From Cellulosimicrobium arenosum (lineage in GTDB: Bacteria > Actinomycetota > Actinomycetes > Actinomycetales > Cellulomonadaceae): a stretch of 64,000 bases of DNA. The translations under genes were made by a program, and so were the position numbers. The notes below the pieces were generated by a model. The model saw only the letters and a program-made list of their open reading frames with translations, ran no database searches and was not told the origin of the DNA. The stretch is from contig NZ_JACYHB010000014.1 of the NCBI RefSeq assembly GCF_014837295.1, forward strand, positions 1 through 64,000, written 5' to 3'. Each line of letters starts with the position of its first letter. Positions within the stretch are counted from its first letter, which is position 1. Positions 24,435 through 33,453 of the stretch are shown piece by piece.

Positions 24435-26120
24435 ATGGACCCCCGCGCCGGCACGCCTGCCCAGCCCAGCGACCTCATCGACGTCGACGCCGTCGTCAGC
24501 GCCTACTACGATCTGTCCCCCGACGTCGACGACCCCGCGCAGAAGGTCGTGTTCGGCACGTCCGGGCACCGCGGGTCCAGCCTCGACCACGCGTTCAACG
24601 AGGCGCACATCGTCGCGATCACCGCCGCGATCGTCGAGTACCGGCGCTCGCAGGGCACCGACGGACCGCTGTTCATCGGCCGCGACACGCACGCGCTGTC
24701 GCTGCCCGCGTGGCAGACCGCGCTCGAGGTGCTCGTCGCAGCCGGCGTCGACGTGTTCGTCGACGCGCGCGACTCGTACACCCCGACGCCGGCCGTCTCG
24801 CAGTCGATCCTGCTGCACAACGGCGCCGCGACGTCCGAGGGCGTGCGCACCACCGGCCCGGGGGTCGCGGACGGGATCGTCGTGACCCCCTCGCACAACC
24901 CCCCGCGCGACGGCGGGTTCAAGTACAACCCGCCGCACGGTGGACCCGCCGGGTCCGAGGCGACCGGCTGGATCGCCGACCGCGCGAACGAGCTCCTGCG
25001 CTCGGGCGTCGGGTCCGTGCGGCGCACCGCGCTCGCCCAGGCGCTCGAGTCGGAGCGGGTCTTCAAGCACGACTTCCTCACCACCTACGTCGACGACCTC
25101 GCGAACGTGCTCGACCTCGACGCGATCCGCGACTCCGGGGTGCGCATCGGCGCGGACCCGCTCGGCGGGGCGTCCGTCGAGTACTGGGGCGAGATCGCCG
25201 AGCGGCACGGGCTCGACCTCACGGTCGTGAACCCGCAGGTCGACCCGCGCTGGTCGTTCATGACGCTCGACTGGGACGGCAAGATCCGCATGGACTGTTC
25301 GTCGCCGTCGGCGATGGCATCGCTCGTGTCCCGGATGACGGGCGAGGGTGTGGACAGCGCGCCGTTCGACGTCGCGACGGGGAACGACGCCGACTCCGAC
25401 CGGCACGGCATCGTCACGCCGGACGCCGGGCTCATGAACCCCAACCACTACCTCGCGGTGGCGATCCAGTACCTGTACGGGGGTGCGCGGCCGGGCTGGG
25501 ACGACGGCGCCGCGATCGGCAAGACCCTCGTGTCGTCGGCGCTCATCGACCGGGTGGCCGGCGGGCTCGGGCGGCGCCTGATCGAGGTCCCGGTCGGGTT
25601 CAAGTGGTTCGTCCCCGGACTGCTCGACGGGTCGGTCGGGTTCGGGGGCGAGGAGTCGGCGGGAGCGTCGTTCCTGCGCACCGACGGGCGCGTGTGGTCC
25701 ACGGACAAGGACGGGCTGCTGCTCGCGCTGCTCGCGTCCGAGATCATCGCGACCACCGGGAAGTCGCCGTCCGAGCACCACCGCGCGCTCGTCGACCAGT
25801 ACGGCGAGTCCTGGTACGCCCGCGTCGACGCCGCGGCGACGCTCGAGGAGAAGGCGACGCTCGGCAAGCTCTCGCCGGAGCAGGTCACCGCGACCGAGCT
25901 CGCGGGCGAGGAGATCACCGCGAGGCTCACGAGCGCACCGGGCAACGACGCCGCGATCGGCGGCCTCAAGGTCACGACCGAGAACGCCTGGTTCGCCGCC
26001 CGCCCGTCGGGCACGGAGAACGTCTACAAGATCTACGCCGAGTCGTTCGTCTCCGCCGACCACCTGGCCCAGGTCCAGGCGGAGGCGAAGGACGTCGTCT
26101 CGGCCGCCCTCGGCAGCTGA
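24435..26120 (+). CDS. pgm: Phosphoglucomutase, alpha-D-glucose specific
   Basis: The 561-residue enzyme has [20 protein letters not shown] at the N terminus, the phosphoserine loop [13 protein letters not shown], the Mg site [10 protein letters not shown], the sugar-binding loop [12 protein letters not shown] and the phosphate site [12 protein letters not shown]. It interconverts glucose 1- and 6-phosphate, linking glycolysis with glycogen, trehalose and wall sugars. Length is standard. CAGGAT lies six bases before the ATG, suggesting leaderless mRNA. It stands alone, ending at a shared hairpin. Confidence 0.96.
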   Translation: MDPRAGTPAQPSDLIDVDAVVSAYYDLSPDVDDPAQKVVFGTSGHRGSSLDHAFNEAHIVAITAAIVEYRRSQGTDGPLFIGRDTHALSLPAWQTALEVLVAAGVDVFVDARDSYTPTPAVSQSILLHNGAATSEGVRTTGPGVADGIVVTPSHNPPRDGGFKYNPPHGGPAGSEATGWIADRANELLRSGVGSVRRTALAQALESERVFKHDFLTTYVDDLANVLDLDAIRDSGVRIGADPLGGASVEYWGEIAERHGLDLTVVNPQVDPRWSFMTLDWDGKIRMDCSSPSAMASLVSRMTGEGVDSAPFDVATGNDADSDRHGIVTPDAGLMNPNHYLAVAIQYLYGGARPGWDDGAAIGKTLVSSALIDRVAGGLGRRLIEVPVGFKWFVPGLLDGSVGFGGEESAGASFLRTDGRVWSTDKDGLLLALLASEIIATTGKSPSEHHRALVDQYGESWYARVDAAATLEEKATLGKLSPEQVTATELAGEEITARLTSAPGNDAAIGGLKVTTENAWFAARPSGTENVYKIYAESFVSADHLAQVQAEAKDVVSAALGS

Positions 26121-26126
26121 CCGTCG

Positions 26127-26155
26127 CCGAGGTAGAACCGCCGGTTCTATCTCGG
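26127..26155. terminator. Bidirectional hairpin of the CCGAGGTAGNACC family
   Basis: CCGAGGTAGAAC and GTTCTATCTCGG form a 12-bp stem (one G-U pair) with loop CGCCG. It lies between convergent pgm and the iron-sulfur subunit gene and supplies the latter's TAG stop. The sequence is close to the repeated motif at 14.8 kb. Confidence 0.75.
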
Positions 26156-27007
26156 GGTGTCGGTCCGGGTCTGGCGAGACTCCCAGGTCTCCGTCGCGAC
26201 GCGCTGCGCGTCGCGCAGCGCGCGGGCCGGGTCGACGCCCTTGGGGCACACCTGCGTGCACGCCCCGACCTGGATGCACGGCCACACGCCGAACTCGGTG
26301 TCGAGCAGGTCCGCGCGGTCGAGCTCGCCGTCGTCGCGGGAGTCCTCGTCCCAGCGGCGCGCCGTCGCGACGACCGCCGGGCCCAGGAAGTCTGGCGCCA
26401 CCTCGAGCTGCGGGCACGCCGCGTAGCAGAGCATGCAGTCGATGCACTCGGCGAAGCCCTTGAACGCGGCCAGCTCGCCGGGTGACTGCACGCTGCCCGA
26501 CGCGGGCCCCACCGCCCGCAGTCCGTCCTCCCCGGGCCCCGGGGCGGGGTCGGGGTGGGACGCGTCCTGCCCGCCCCGCGGCGCCGGTTCCGCGCTCACG
26601 AGCGGGAGCTGGACCGCGCCGTCGGGCATCGTCGGGACCGGGAGCTGCCACGGCTTCACCGCGGCGAGCTTGCCGACGAACGTGTCGGTGTCGACGACGA
26701 GGTCACGCAGCACCGCGGCGTGCGCGAGCGGCTCCACGACGAGGCCCGTCGTGCGGTAGCCGCGCACGAACGTCTCGCACCCGAGCACGGGGCGACCGTT
26801 GACCATGACGCCGCACGAGCCGCAGACGGCCATCTTGCAGGACCACCGGAACGTCAGCGTCGGGTCGGCGTGGTCCTTGACCCACTGCAGCGCGTCGAGG
26901 ACGGACGTGCGCTCGTCGTACGGCACGTCGAACACGTCCCGAGCGCCGCCCTCCGCAGTGCCCGCGCCCTGCCGCGCGACCTCGAGCCGCACCGTCTGCC
27001 CGCTCAT
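26147..27007 (-). CDS. frdB: Fumarate reductase/succinate dehydrogenase iron-sulfur subunit
   Basis: The 286-residue protein has the [2Fe-2S] loop (WSCKMAVCGSCGVMVNG with a later Cys in VLGCETF), and the [4Fe-4S]/[3Fe-4S] sites in AECIDCMLCYAACPQ and PCIQVGACTQVCPKGVDPA. It passes electrons between the flavoprotein and quinone. A Pro/Gly-rich insert of about 40 residues sits between the domains. Its ATG overlaps frdA (ATGA). No membrane anchor gene follows; a terminator does. Confidence 0.9.
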   Translation of the reverse strand: MSGQTVRLEVARQGAGTAEGGARDVFDVPYDERTSVLDALQWVKDHADPTLTFRWSCKMAVCGSCGVMVNGRPVLGCETFVRGYRTTGLVVEPLAHAAVLRDLVVDTDTFVGKLAAVKPWQLPVPTMPDGAVQLPLVSAEPAPRGGQDASHPDPAPGPGEDGLRAVGPASGSVQSPGELAAFKGFAECIDCMLCYAACPQLEVAPDFLGPAVVATARRWDEDSRDDGELDRADLLDTEFGVWPCIQVGACTQVCPKGVDPARALRDAQRVATETWESRQTRTDTPR

Positions 27008-28857
27008 GCGTCCTCCTCCTGCCGAGACGGCGAACCCACGGGTTCGTGGGTGATGTGGAGCGATCCGGACGAGGCGAGGGTCGCCAGCGAGTGGACAGGG
27101 ATCGTGTCCGTGCCCGGGTGGTCCAGGCGCTGGTGCGCCCCGCGGGACTCGGTGCGGGCGAGCGCCGCCGCGACCGCCGCGTGCGCGACCACGAGGGTCG
27201 CACCGAGCTCGACCGTCGTCGCCCAGTCCGTGTTGAGCACCGCGCCCGTGTCCGTCACGCGCACGTCCGCGTAGCGCTCGCGCAGCCCCTCGACCGCTGC
27301 GAGCGCCCGCGCGAGGCCGTCGGCGTCGCGGTAGATCCCGGCGTCCGCGTCGAGCACCCTCCCCAGCTCCGCCCGGATCTCCGCGGGCGGCTCGCTCCCG
27401 CGGCCGCGCATCGCGAGATAGCCGCCTGCCACCTCGGCGGCCCGGTCTACCAGGTCCGCGTCGACGCTCGCCGGCCCGACGCCGGCCCCGGCGCCCGCGG
27501 CCCCGCCGTGGCCGCCGCTCCCGCCACGCCCGAGCCCGAGCGGGCCGGCCTCGCGCGCCCGTGCGAGCGCCGACTCCCCCGCCGCCCGGCCGACGACCAA
27601 CGTCTCGACGAGCGAGTTCGACCCGAGCCGGTTCGCCCCGTGCAGCCCTGTCGACGCGCACTCGCCCGCGGCGAACAGCCCGGGCAGAGCGGTCGCGCCG
27701 CGCGCGTCGGTCCGGATCCCGCCCATCGTGTAGTGCGCGGTCGGGCGGACGGGGACCGGTTCGAGCGCCGGGTCGACGCCGGCGAAGCGCTTCGCGAGCC
27801 CCGCGACGAGCGGCAGCCGCTCGGCGATGCGCTCGCGACCGAGGTGCCGCAGGTCGAGGTGGACGACACCGCCGTCGGCCGTCGGGATCGTGCGCCCGTC
27901 CCGGTCGGCCTGCCAGAACGCCTGTGACAGCTTGTCGCGCGGGCCGAGCTCCATCTGCCGCGGCACGGGCTCGCCGACGGGCGTCTCGGGACCCAGGCCG
28001 TAGTCGGCGAGGTAGCGCAGGCCGTTCGCGTCGAGCAGCACGCCGCCCTCGCCGCGCACCGCCTCGGTGAGCAGGATGCCGCTGCCCGGCAGCCCGGTGG
28101 GGTGGAACTGCAGGAACTCGGCGTCCCGCAGCGCCACGCCCGCGCGCATCGCCATCGCCGTGCCGTCGCCCGTGACGATCCCCGCGTTCGTGCTCGTCCC
28201 CCACGCGCGGGCCGTGCCGCCGGTCGCGAGGACGACGGCGGACGCCGCGATCAGCAGCGGCTCACCCCGGTGCTGGTCGTGCACGACGACGCCGCGGACC
28301 TGCGCGTCCGGGTCGCCCGGGTCCGCGGACAGCACGAGGTCCAGGACGTGGTGCTCGTCGTACCGGCGGATCGGCCCGTCGTCGCCCGCGTACCGCAGCG
28401 ACGTCTGGAACAGCGTGTGCAGCAGGTGGAAGCCGGTCTTGTCCGCGGCGAACCACGTCCGGGGACGTGTCATGCCCCCGAACCGCCGCACCGCGACCTG
28501 CCCGTCGTCGAAGCGGCTCCACGGCATGCCCCAGCGCTCGAGGCGCCACAGCTCGCCCGCGGCCCGCTCGACGACGAACCGGACCGCGCCCACCTCGCAC
28601 AGCCCCGCGCCCCCGGCGACGGTGTCGGCGACGTGCTGCTCGAGCGAGTCGTCGTCGCCCACCACCCCCGCGGCCCCGCCCTCGGCCGCGACGGTGTGGG
28701 AGCGCATCGGGTACACCTTGGACACGAGCGCGACGACGGGCGCGCGTCCCGCGGGGGCCGTCGCGGCGGCCTCCGCGACCGCGAGAGCCGCGCTGAGCCC
28801 GGCCGCACCCCCGCCGACGACCACGACGTCCGCGTGCTCGACCCGGAGCGGGCTCAT
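27004..28857 (-). CDS. frdA: Fumarate reductase flavoprotein subunit
   Basis: The 617-residue protein has the FAD fold (DVVVVGGGAAGLSAALAVAE), the covalent-FAD His in MRSHTVAAEGGAAG, TWFAADKTGFHLLHTLFQTS and the active-site regions FHPTGLPGSGILLTEAVRGE and RPTAHYTMGGIRTD. The pattern is closer to E. coli FrdA than to SdhA. It would catalyse fumarate/succinate interconversion. The C-terminal part carries a Gly/Ala-rich insert. The ATG at 28857 follows no strong ribosome site. FrdC/FrdD anchors are not adjacent. Confidence 0.92.
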   Translation of the reverse strand: MSPLRVEHADVVVVGGGAAGLSAALAVAEAAATAPAGRAPVVALVSKVYPMRSHTVAAEGGAAGVVGDDDSLEQHVADTVAGGAGLCEVGAVRFVVERAAGELWRLERWGMPWSRFDDGQVAVRRFGGMTRPRTWFAADKTGFHLLHTLFQTSLRYAGDDGPIRRYDEHHVLDLVLSADPGDPDAQVRGVVVHDQHRGEPLLIAASAVVLATGGTARAWGTSTNAGIVTGDGTAMAMRAGVALRDAEFLQFHPTGLPGSGILLTEAVRGEGGVLLDANGLRYLADYGLGPETPVGEPVPRQMELGPRDKLSQAFWQADRDGRTIPTADGGVVHLDLRHLGRERIAERLPLVAGLAKRFAGVDPALEPVPVRPTAHYTMGGIRTDARGATALPGLFAAGECASTGLHGANRLGSNSLVETLVVGRAAGESALARAREAGPLGLGRGGSGGHGGAAGAGAGVGPASVDADLVDRAAEVAGGYLAMRGRGSEPPAEIRAELGRVLDADAGIYRDADGLARALAAVEGLRERYADVRVTDTGAVLNTDWATTVELGATLVVAHAAVAAALARTESRGAHQRLDHPGTDTIPVHSLATLASSGSLHITHEPVGSPSRQEEDA

Positions 28858-28980
28858 CGGCTGCCCACCAGCACTGCGGGTGCGTGGCCGGTGCGATCGA
28901 TCGTCATGCCGGTAGCGTCCTCGCGCGAGCGAGCGGGCGCAACAGGCGGACCTTCCCGTGGCCGCTCGAGGTGCCGTCTC

Positions 28981-28998
28981 ATGGGCAGCGCTGCCCAT
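28981..28998. promoter_or_regulatory. Perfect 18-base palindrome upstream of lipoprotein gene
   Basis: ATGGGCAGC followed by GCTGCCCAT forms a gapless palindrome in the divergent gap between frdA and the lipoprotein gene, 68 bases before the latter's start. It could be an operator for either gene. No regulator is recognised. Confidence 0.5.
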
Positions 28999-29066
28999 CG
29001 CACCGGCGTCCGGCGCCGGGTTACCGTGCTGACGGCAACCGACCCTCGACCACCCCGGAGCACCAC

Positions 29067-29795
29067 ATGCGCCCCGTCCGCACCCTCACCGCCGCCGCCG
29101 CGACCGCCCTCACGCTGGGGCTCGCCGCCTGCTCGTCCGGCGCCGAGGACACCGTCACCGAGGAGCCGCCGGCCACCGTGTCCGCCGACCCTGCGGAGGA
29201 GGAGACCGAGCCCGCCGAGGAGGAGACCGAGCCGGCCGAGGACGACACCGAGGGTGACGCCGCGTCGTCGGGCGAGACGCCCGAGTGGGCCGACCCGTAC
29301 GAGGTGACCGGTGAGCAGATCTCGACGTTCGACGTCGGCGACGTGCGGGTCGACGTCTACCAGGTCGGGACCGAGGAGGCGACGGACACAGGGTTCTTCG
29401 TCGACCCCGAGTCCAACGAGCCCGTCATCGACGTGGGCGACGAGATCGTCTACGTCAACTACGTCGTCACGAACGAGGGCGACCCCGTCGACCTCGGCTC
29501 GTCGCTCGTGAGCTTCGACACGCGCTACGACGACTGGCCGTACATGCAGGGCATGGACGGGGTCACCGACTCCGAGCAGATGGAGTCGCTGGGCCTGGCC
29601 GACGACGTCCCGCACTACGCCGAGCCGTCGGTCTACACCCTCGGGACGGACCAGTCGTACGCGACCGCGGAGAACTTCCTCTACCAGTCCGGGTCGCCCC
29701 TGACGATCCAGGCCACGATCACCCCGGTCGACGCCGAGGGGGAGCTCCTGCACGACGAGCGCATGGAGGCCGAGGGCACGGGCACCATCTCCTGA
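29067..29795 (+). CDS. Secreted lipoprotein with DUF4352-like domain
   Basis: The 242-residue protein has a lipoprotein signal (MRPVRTLTAAAATALTLGLA then the lipid Cys in ACSSG), a Glu/Thr/Pro-rich linker (EEETEPAE repeats) and a beta-rich globular domain (VDVYQVGTEEATDTGFF, DEIVYVNYVVTNEGDPVDLG) like extracellular immunoglobulin-type DUF4352 modules. It should be tethered to the outer face of the membrane. The function is unknown. The ATG at 29067 is where the signal peptide begins. Confidence 0.8.
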   Translation: MRPVRTLTAAAATALTLGLAACSSGAEDTVTEEPPATVSADPAEEETEPAEEETEPAEDDTEGDAASSGETPEWADPYEVTGEQISTFDVGDVRVDVYQVGTEEATDTGFFVDPESNEPVIDVGDEIVYVNYVVTNEGDPVDLGSSLVSFDTRYDDWPYMQGMDGVTDSEQMESLGLADDVPHYAEPSVYTLGTDQSYATAENFLYQSGSPLTIQATITPVDAEGELLHDERMEAEGTGTIS

Positions 29796-29802
29796 CCCCT
29801 GG

Positions 29803-30132
29803 TCAGTCCCGGTGGACCAGGTCCTCGTACTCGGGGTGGCGTCGTAGGTACGCCTGGACGAACGGGCACATGGCGACGACGCCCTCCCCGGCCTGGCGCG
29901 CCTGGTCCAGCGCCTGCGAGACGAGTGCGGACCCCACGCCCTTGCCCTCGTACGCCGGGTCGACCTCGGTGTGCGTGAAGACCAGCGTCCCGGGGTCCTC
30001 CCCGTAGCGCTGGTACGCGGCGAAACCCGCCACGACACCGTCTGACGCTCGTACCTCGAACCGGTCTCCCGCGTCCACGAACCGGAGGTCGCCGCCCCCG
30101 TCCGCGCCGTCGCTGCTCGTTCTCTCGCTCAT
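29803..30132 (-). CDS. Small GNAT-fold N-acetyltransferase (YjdJ-like)
   Basis: The 109-residue protein is a minimal GNAT: VAGFAAYQRYGEDPGTLVFT, HTEVDPAYEGKGVGSALVSQ with the acetyl-CoA pyrophosphate loop, and a conserved C-terminal Cys (GVVAMCPFVQAYLRRHPEYE). Such short GCN5-related proteins are widespread and their substrates are mostly unknown. Convergent with the lipoprotein gene, eight bases away. Confidence 0.88.
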   Translation of the reverse strand: MSERTSSDGADGGGDLRFVDAGDRFEVRASDGVVAGFAAYQRYGEDPGTLVFTHTEVDPAYEGKGVGSALVSQALDQARQAGEGVVAMCPFVQAYLRRHPEYEDLVHRD

Positions 30133-30220
30133 CCGACCATCCTCGCCCGGGCCCGGGACGCGGACAACCGGCACGACGCGCCGCCGTCGCGACCGTGTCG
30201 TGAGAGGGGAGAATGGGACG

Positions 30221-31495
30221 GTGGTGCAGCATCCACCGCGACCGGACGACGCGTCCGGAGCCGGACCGTCCCCCCGCCCCTCCCGCAACCCGTACCGCGC
30301 CATCCTGGCCGTGCCGGGCGCACTGACGTTCTCGCTGGCCGCGCTCGTCGCCCGCCTGCCCATGTCCATGCTGGGCATCGGCACGATCCTGATGCTCCAG
30401 GGCATCTACGGCGAGTACGCGCTCGCGGGCAGGGTCGCGGCGGTGCTGATCGTGGTGCAGGCGGTCTGCTCGCCCCAGATCGCACGGCTCGTCGACCGCA
30501 CGGGTCAGCGCCGCGTCATGCTGCCCCTGCTCGCGACGACCGTCCTCGGGCTCTCCGGCCTCGTGCTGTGCGCGGTGCTGCGTGCTCCCGAGTGGACCCT
30601 GTACGCGTTCGCGGCCCTGGCCGGGGCGACGCAGGGTTCGTACGGGTCGATGTCGCGCGCCCGCTGGAACCACGTGCTCGCCGATCCGCGCCGCCTGCAC
30701 ACCGCGTTCTCGCTCGAGTCGGCGTTCGACGAGCTCGTGTTCGTCGTCGGGCCGGCGCTGGCGACGCTGCTCGCGACCGGGGTCGCACCGCCCGCAGGGC
30801 TGCTGGTCCCGCTCGTCGCGGTGCTCGTCGGCGGCGCGTGGTTCCTCTCGCAACGGGCGACCGAGCCACCCGCGCGGCCGGCCGAGCCCGGCGTCCGCAC
30901 GCGGTCGGCGCTGCGGTCCCCCGGCATGGTGGTGCTGGCGGTCGTCTTCGTCGCGATGGGGTCAGCGCTCGGCGCGAGCGACGTCGCGACGATCGCGTTC
31001 GCCGAGGAGCGCGGCCAGCAGGGAACCGCCGGGCTGGTGCTCGGGATCTTCGCGACGGGATCGCTCGTCGCGGGCCTGCTGTACGGGGCACGCAGCTGGG
31101 TGGCAGCGCTGTGGCGCCGGTTCGTCGTCGGGATCGTGGTGCTCGCCCTGGGCACCACGCTGTTCCTCGTCGTGACGACCCTGCCCGCGCTCGCCGCGGT
31201 CATGTTCGTGACCGGGTTCGCCATCGCGCCGACGCTCATCAACGGCAACGCGCTGGTGCAGAACCTCGTCCCGCCGCACCAGCTCACCGAGGGGCTCGCA
31301 TGGGTGGGGACGTCGCTGGGGATCGGGGTGTCGGTCGGTTCGTCGGTCGCCGGAGCGCGCATCGACGCCGCGGGCGCGCACGCGGGCTTCGAGGTCGTCG
31401 TCGCCTCCGCGCTCCTCGCGGTCGTCCTGGTCCTGGCGGCGGTCCGCACCCTCCGGCGCGGCGCGGACCGGCAGGACCTCGCACCCGCGCACTGA
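30221..31495 (+). CDS. MFS transporter
   Basis: The 424-residue protein has about twelve hydrophobic segments, a loop 2-3 signature in QIARLVDRTGQRRVMLPLL and a second half starting at RSALRSPGMVVLAVVFVAMG. GAGAAT lies six bases before the chosen GTG at 30221; the frame extends to a GTG at 30200, which is less likely. It is divergent from the GNAT gene. The substrate is unknown. Confidence 0.87.
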   Translation: MVQHPPRPDDASGAGPSPRPSRNPYRAILAVPGALTFSLAALVARLPMSMLGIGTILMLQGIYGEYALAGRVAAVLIVVQAVCSPQIARLVDRTGQRRVMLPLLATTVLGLSGLVLCAVLRAPEWTLYAFAALAGATQGSYGSMSRARWNHVLADPRRLHTAFSLESAFDELVFVVGPALATLLATGVAPPAGLLVPLVAVLVGGAWFLSQRATEPPARPAEPGVRTRSALRSPGMVVLAVVFVAMGSALGASDVATIAFAEERGQQGTAGLVLGIFATGSLVAGLLYGARSWVAALWRRFVVGIVVLALGTTLFLVVTTLPALAAVMFVTGFAIAPTLINGNALVQNLVPPHQLTEGLAWVGTSLGIGVSVGSSVAGARIDAAGAHAGFEVVVASALLAVVLVLAAVRTLRRGADRQDLAPAH

Positions 31496-31620
31496 GCCCC
31501 ACGTACCGACAGTGCCCCGCGCGGCCGCCTCGCGCACGTCGCACCGCGGCGTCGCACTGCGGCTCCGGGCATTGCGACGCAGGATGGAGGACGACCCGTC
31601 CCCACCCGTGGAGGTACCCC

Positions 31621-33417
31621 ATGCCGTTCGGAATCGGCCGCTCCCCGCAGGACAAGCGCGACCGCACGGTCGCGGACCTGCTCGTCGCCCAGCTGATCGA
31701 GGCGGGGGTCCGCCGGATCTACGGCATCGTGGGTGACAGCCTGAACCCCGTCGTCGACGCCGTGCACCGCTCCAACACCGGCGACAACGCGGGCAAGGGC
31801 ATCGAGTGGGTGCACGTGCGCCACGAGGAGGCGGCGGCGTTCGCGGCGGCCGCCGAGGCCGAGGTCACGGGCGAGCTCGCGGTGTGCGCGGGCTCGTGCG
31901 GGCCCGGCAACCTCCATCTCATCAACGGCCTGTACGACGCGAACCGCTCACGCGTGCCGGTGCTCGCCATCGCGAGCCACATCCCGAGCCCGCAGATCGG
32001 CACGGGGTTCTTCCAGGAGACGCACCCGGACCGGCTGTTCGTCGAGTGCTCCGTCTACTCGGAGATGATCTCGTCGGCTGCGCAGGCGCCACGCGTCATC
32101 AACTCCGCGATCCACCACGCGTTCGCGGGGCCGGGCGTCGCCGTGCTGACGCTGCCCGGCGACGTCGCCGACCTCGATGCACCGGCCGCGGTCCCGGACG
32201 TCGCGTGCCGGCCCGCGAAGCCGCGCATCGTGCCCGACGCCGCGGCCGTCCAGCAGCTCGCCGACGCGATCGATGCGGCGAAGAAGGTCACGATCTTCGC
32301 GGGCGTCGGGGTGCGCGGCGCGCACGACGACGTCATCGCGCTCGCCGACAAGATCGCCGCACCCGTGGGCCACTCGCTGCGCGGCAAGGAGTGGATCCAG
32401 TACGACAACCCGTTCGACGTCGGCATGTCCGGCCTGCTCGGGTACGGCGCGTGCTTCGACGCGATGCACGAGGCGGACCTCCTGATCCTGCTCGGCACCG
32501 ACTTCCCGTACGACCAATTCCTGCCGTCGTCCGTGCGGACCGCGCAGGTCGACGTCGAGCCCGCCCGGCTCGGACGCCGCACGCGGCTCGACCTCGCCGT
32601 CGTCGGCGACGCGGGTGAGACCGTGCGGGCACTGCTCCCGCTGGTGAGGAAAGCCCGCTCACGCGCCTTCCTGAAGAAGATGGTGGACAAGCACACCAAG
32701 GCCATGAGCGGCGTGGTCGGCGCGTACACCAAGAAGGTCGAGCGCACGACGCCCATCCACCCCGAGTACGTCGCGGACGTCCTCGACCAGGTCGCCGCGG
32801 ACGACGCCGTGTTCACGGTCGACACGGGCATGTGCAACGTGTGGGCCTCGCGGTACATCACGCCCAACGGCACGCGGCGCGTCATCGGCTCGTTCCTGCA
32901 CGGCTCGATGGCGAACGCGCTCCCGCACGCGATCGGCGCGGCTTCCGCCGACCCCTCCCGGCAGGTGGTCGCGATGTCCGGGGACGGCGGGCTGTCGATG
33001 CTGCTGGGCGAGCTCGTCACGCTCAAGCACTACGACCTGCCGGTCAAGGTCGTCCTGTTCGACAACGCGAGCCTCGGCATGGTGCGCCTGGAGATGCTCG
33101 TCGACGGGCTGCCGATGTTCGGCACCGAGTCGCCGAAGGTCGACTACGCGGCCGTCGCGCAGGCGATCGGCATCCACGCCGTGCGGGTCGAGAAGCCGAA
33201 GGACCTGCGGGGCGCCCTCACCGAGGCGTTCGCCCGGCCCGGCCCGGCGCTCGTCGACGTCGTCACCGACCCGCGCGCGCTCTCCATCCCGCCGAACATC
33301 ACCGCGGGACAGGTCCGCGGCTTCGCCGCCGCGATGAGCAAGGAGATCCTCGGCGGCGGCATGGGCGAGGTCGTGTCCATGGCGCGCGCCAACCTGCGGA
33401 ACGTGCCGCGCCCGTGA
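31621..33417 (+). CDS. poxB: Pyruvate oxidase/dehydrogenase (quinone), PoxB-like
   Basis: The 598-residue ThDP enzyme has the cofactor-activating Glu in WVHVRHEEAAAFAAAAEAEV, AGSCGPGNLHLINGLYDA, the FAD domain centre and the ThDP-Mg motif MSGDGGLSMLLGELVTLKHY to LFDNASLGMVRLEML. It converts pyruvate to acetate and CO2, giving electrons to quinone at the membrane. Length fits the family. The ATG at 31621 is supported by GGAGG at 31610. Single gene, convergent with prsW-like. Confidence 0.93.
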   Translation: MPFGIGRSPQDKRDRTVADLLVAQLIEAGVRRIYGIVGDSLNPVVDAVHRSNTGDNAGKGIEWVHVRHEEAAAFAAAAEAEVTGELAVCAGSCGPGNLHLINGLYDANRSRVPVLAIASHIPSPQIGTGFFQETHPDRLFVECSVYSEMISSAAQAPRVINSAIHHAFAGPGVAVLTLPGDVADLDAPAAVPDVACRPAKPRIVPDAAAVQQLADAIDAAKKVTIFAGVGVRGAHDDVIALADKIAAPVGHSLRGKEWIQYDNPFDVGMSGLLGYGACFDAMHEADLLILLGTDFPYDQFLPSSVRTAQVDVEPARLGRRTRLDLAVVGDAGETVRALLPLVRKARSRAFLKKMVDKHTKAMSGVVGAYTKKVERTTPIHPEYVADVLDQVAADDAVFTVDTGMCNVWASRYITPNGTRRVIGSFLHGSMANALPHAIGAASADPSRQVVAMSGDGGLSMLLGELVTLKHYDLPVKVVLFDNASLGMVRLEMLVDGLPMFGTESPKVDYAAVAQAIGIHAVRVEKPKDLRGALTEAFARPGPALVDVVTDPRALSIPPNITAGQVRGFAAAMSKEILGGGMGEVVSMARANLRNVPRP

Positions 33418-33453
33418 CGTCGCGCCAACGGGGTACCCGGAGTCGCACGTGCT

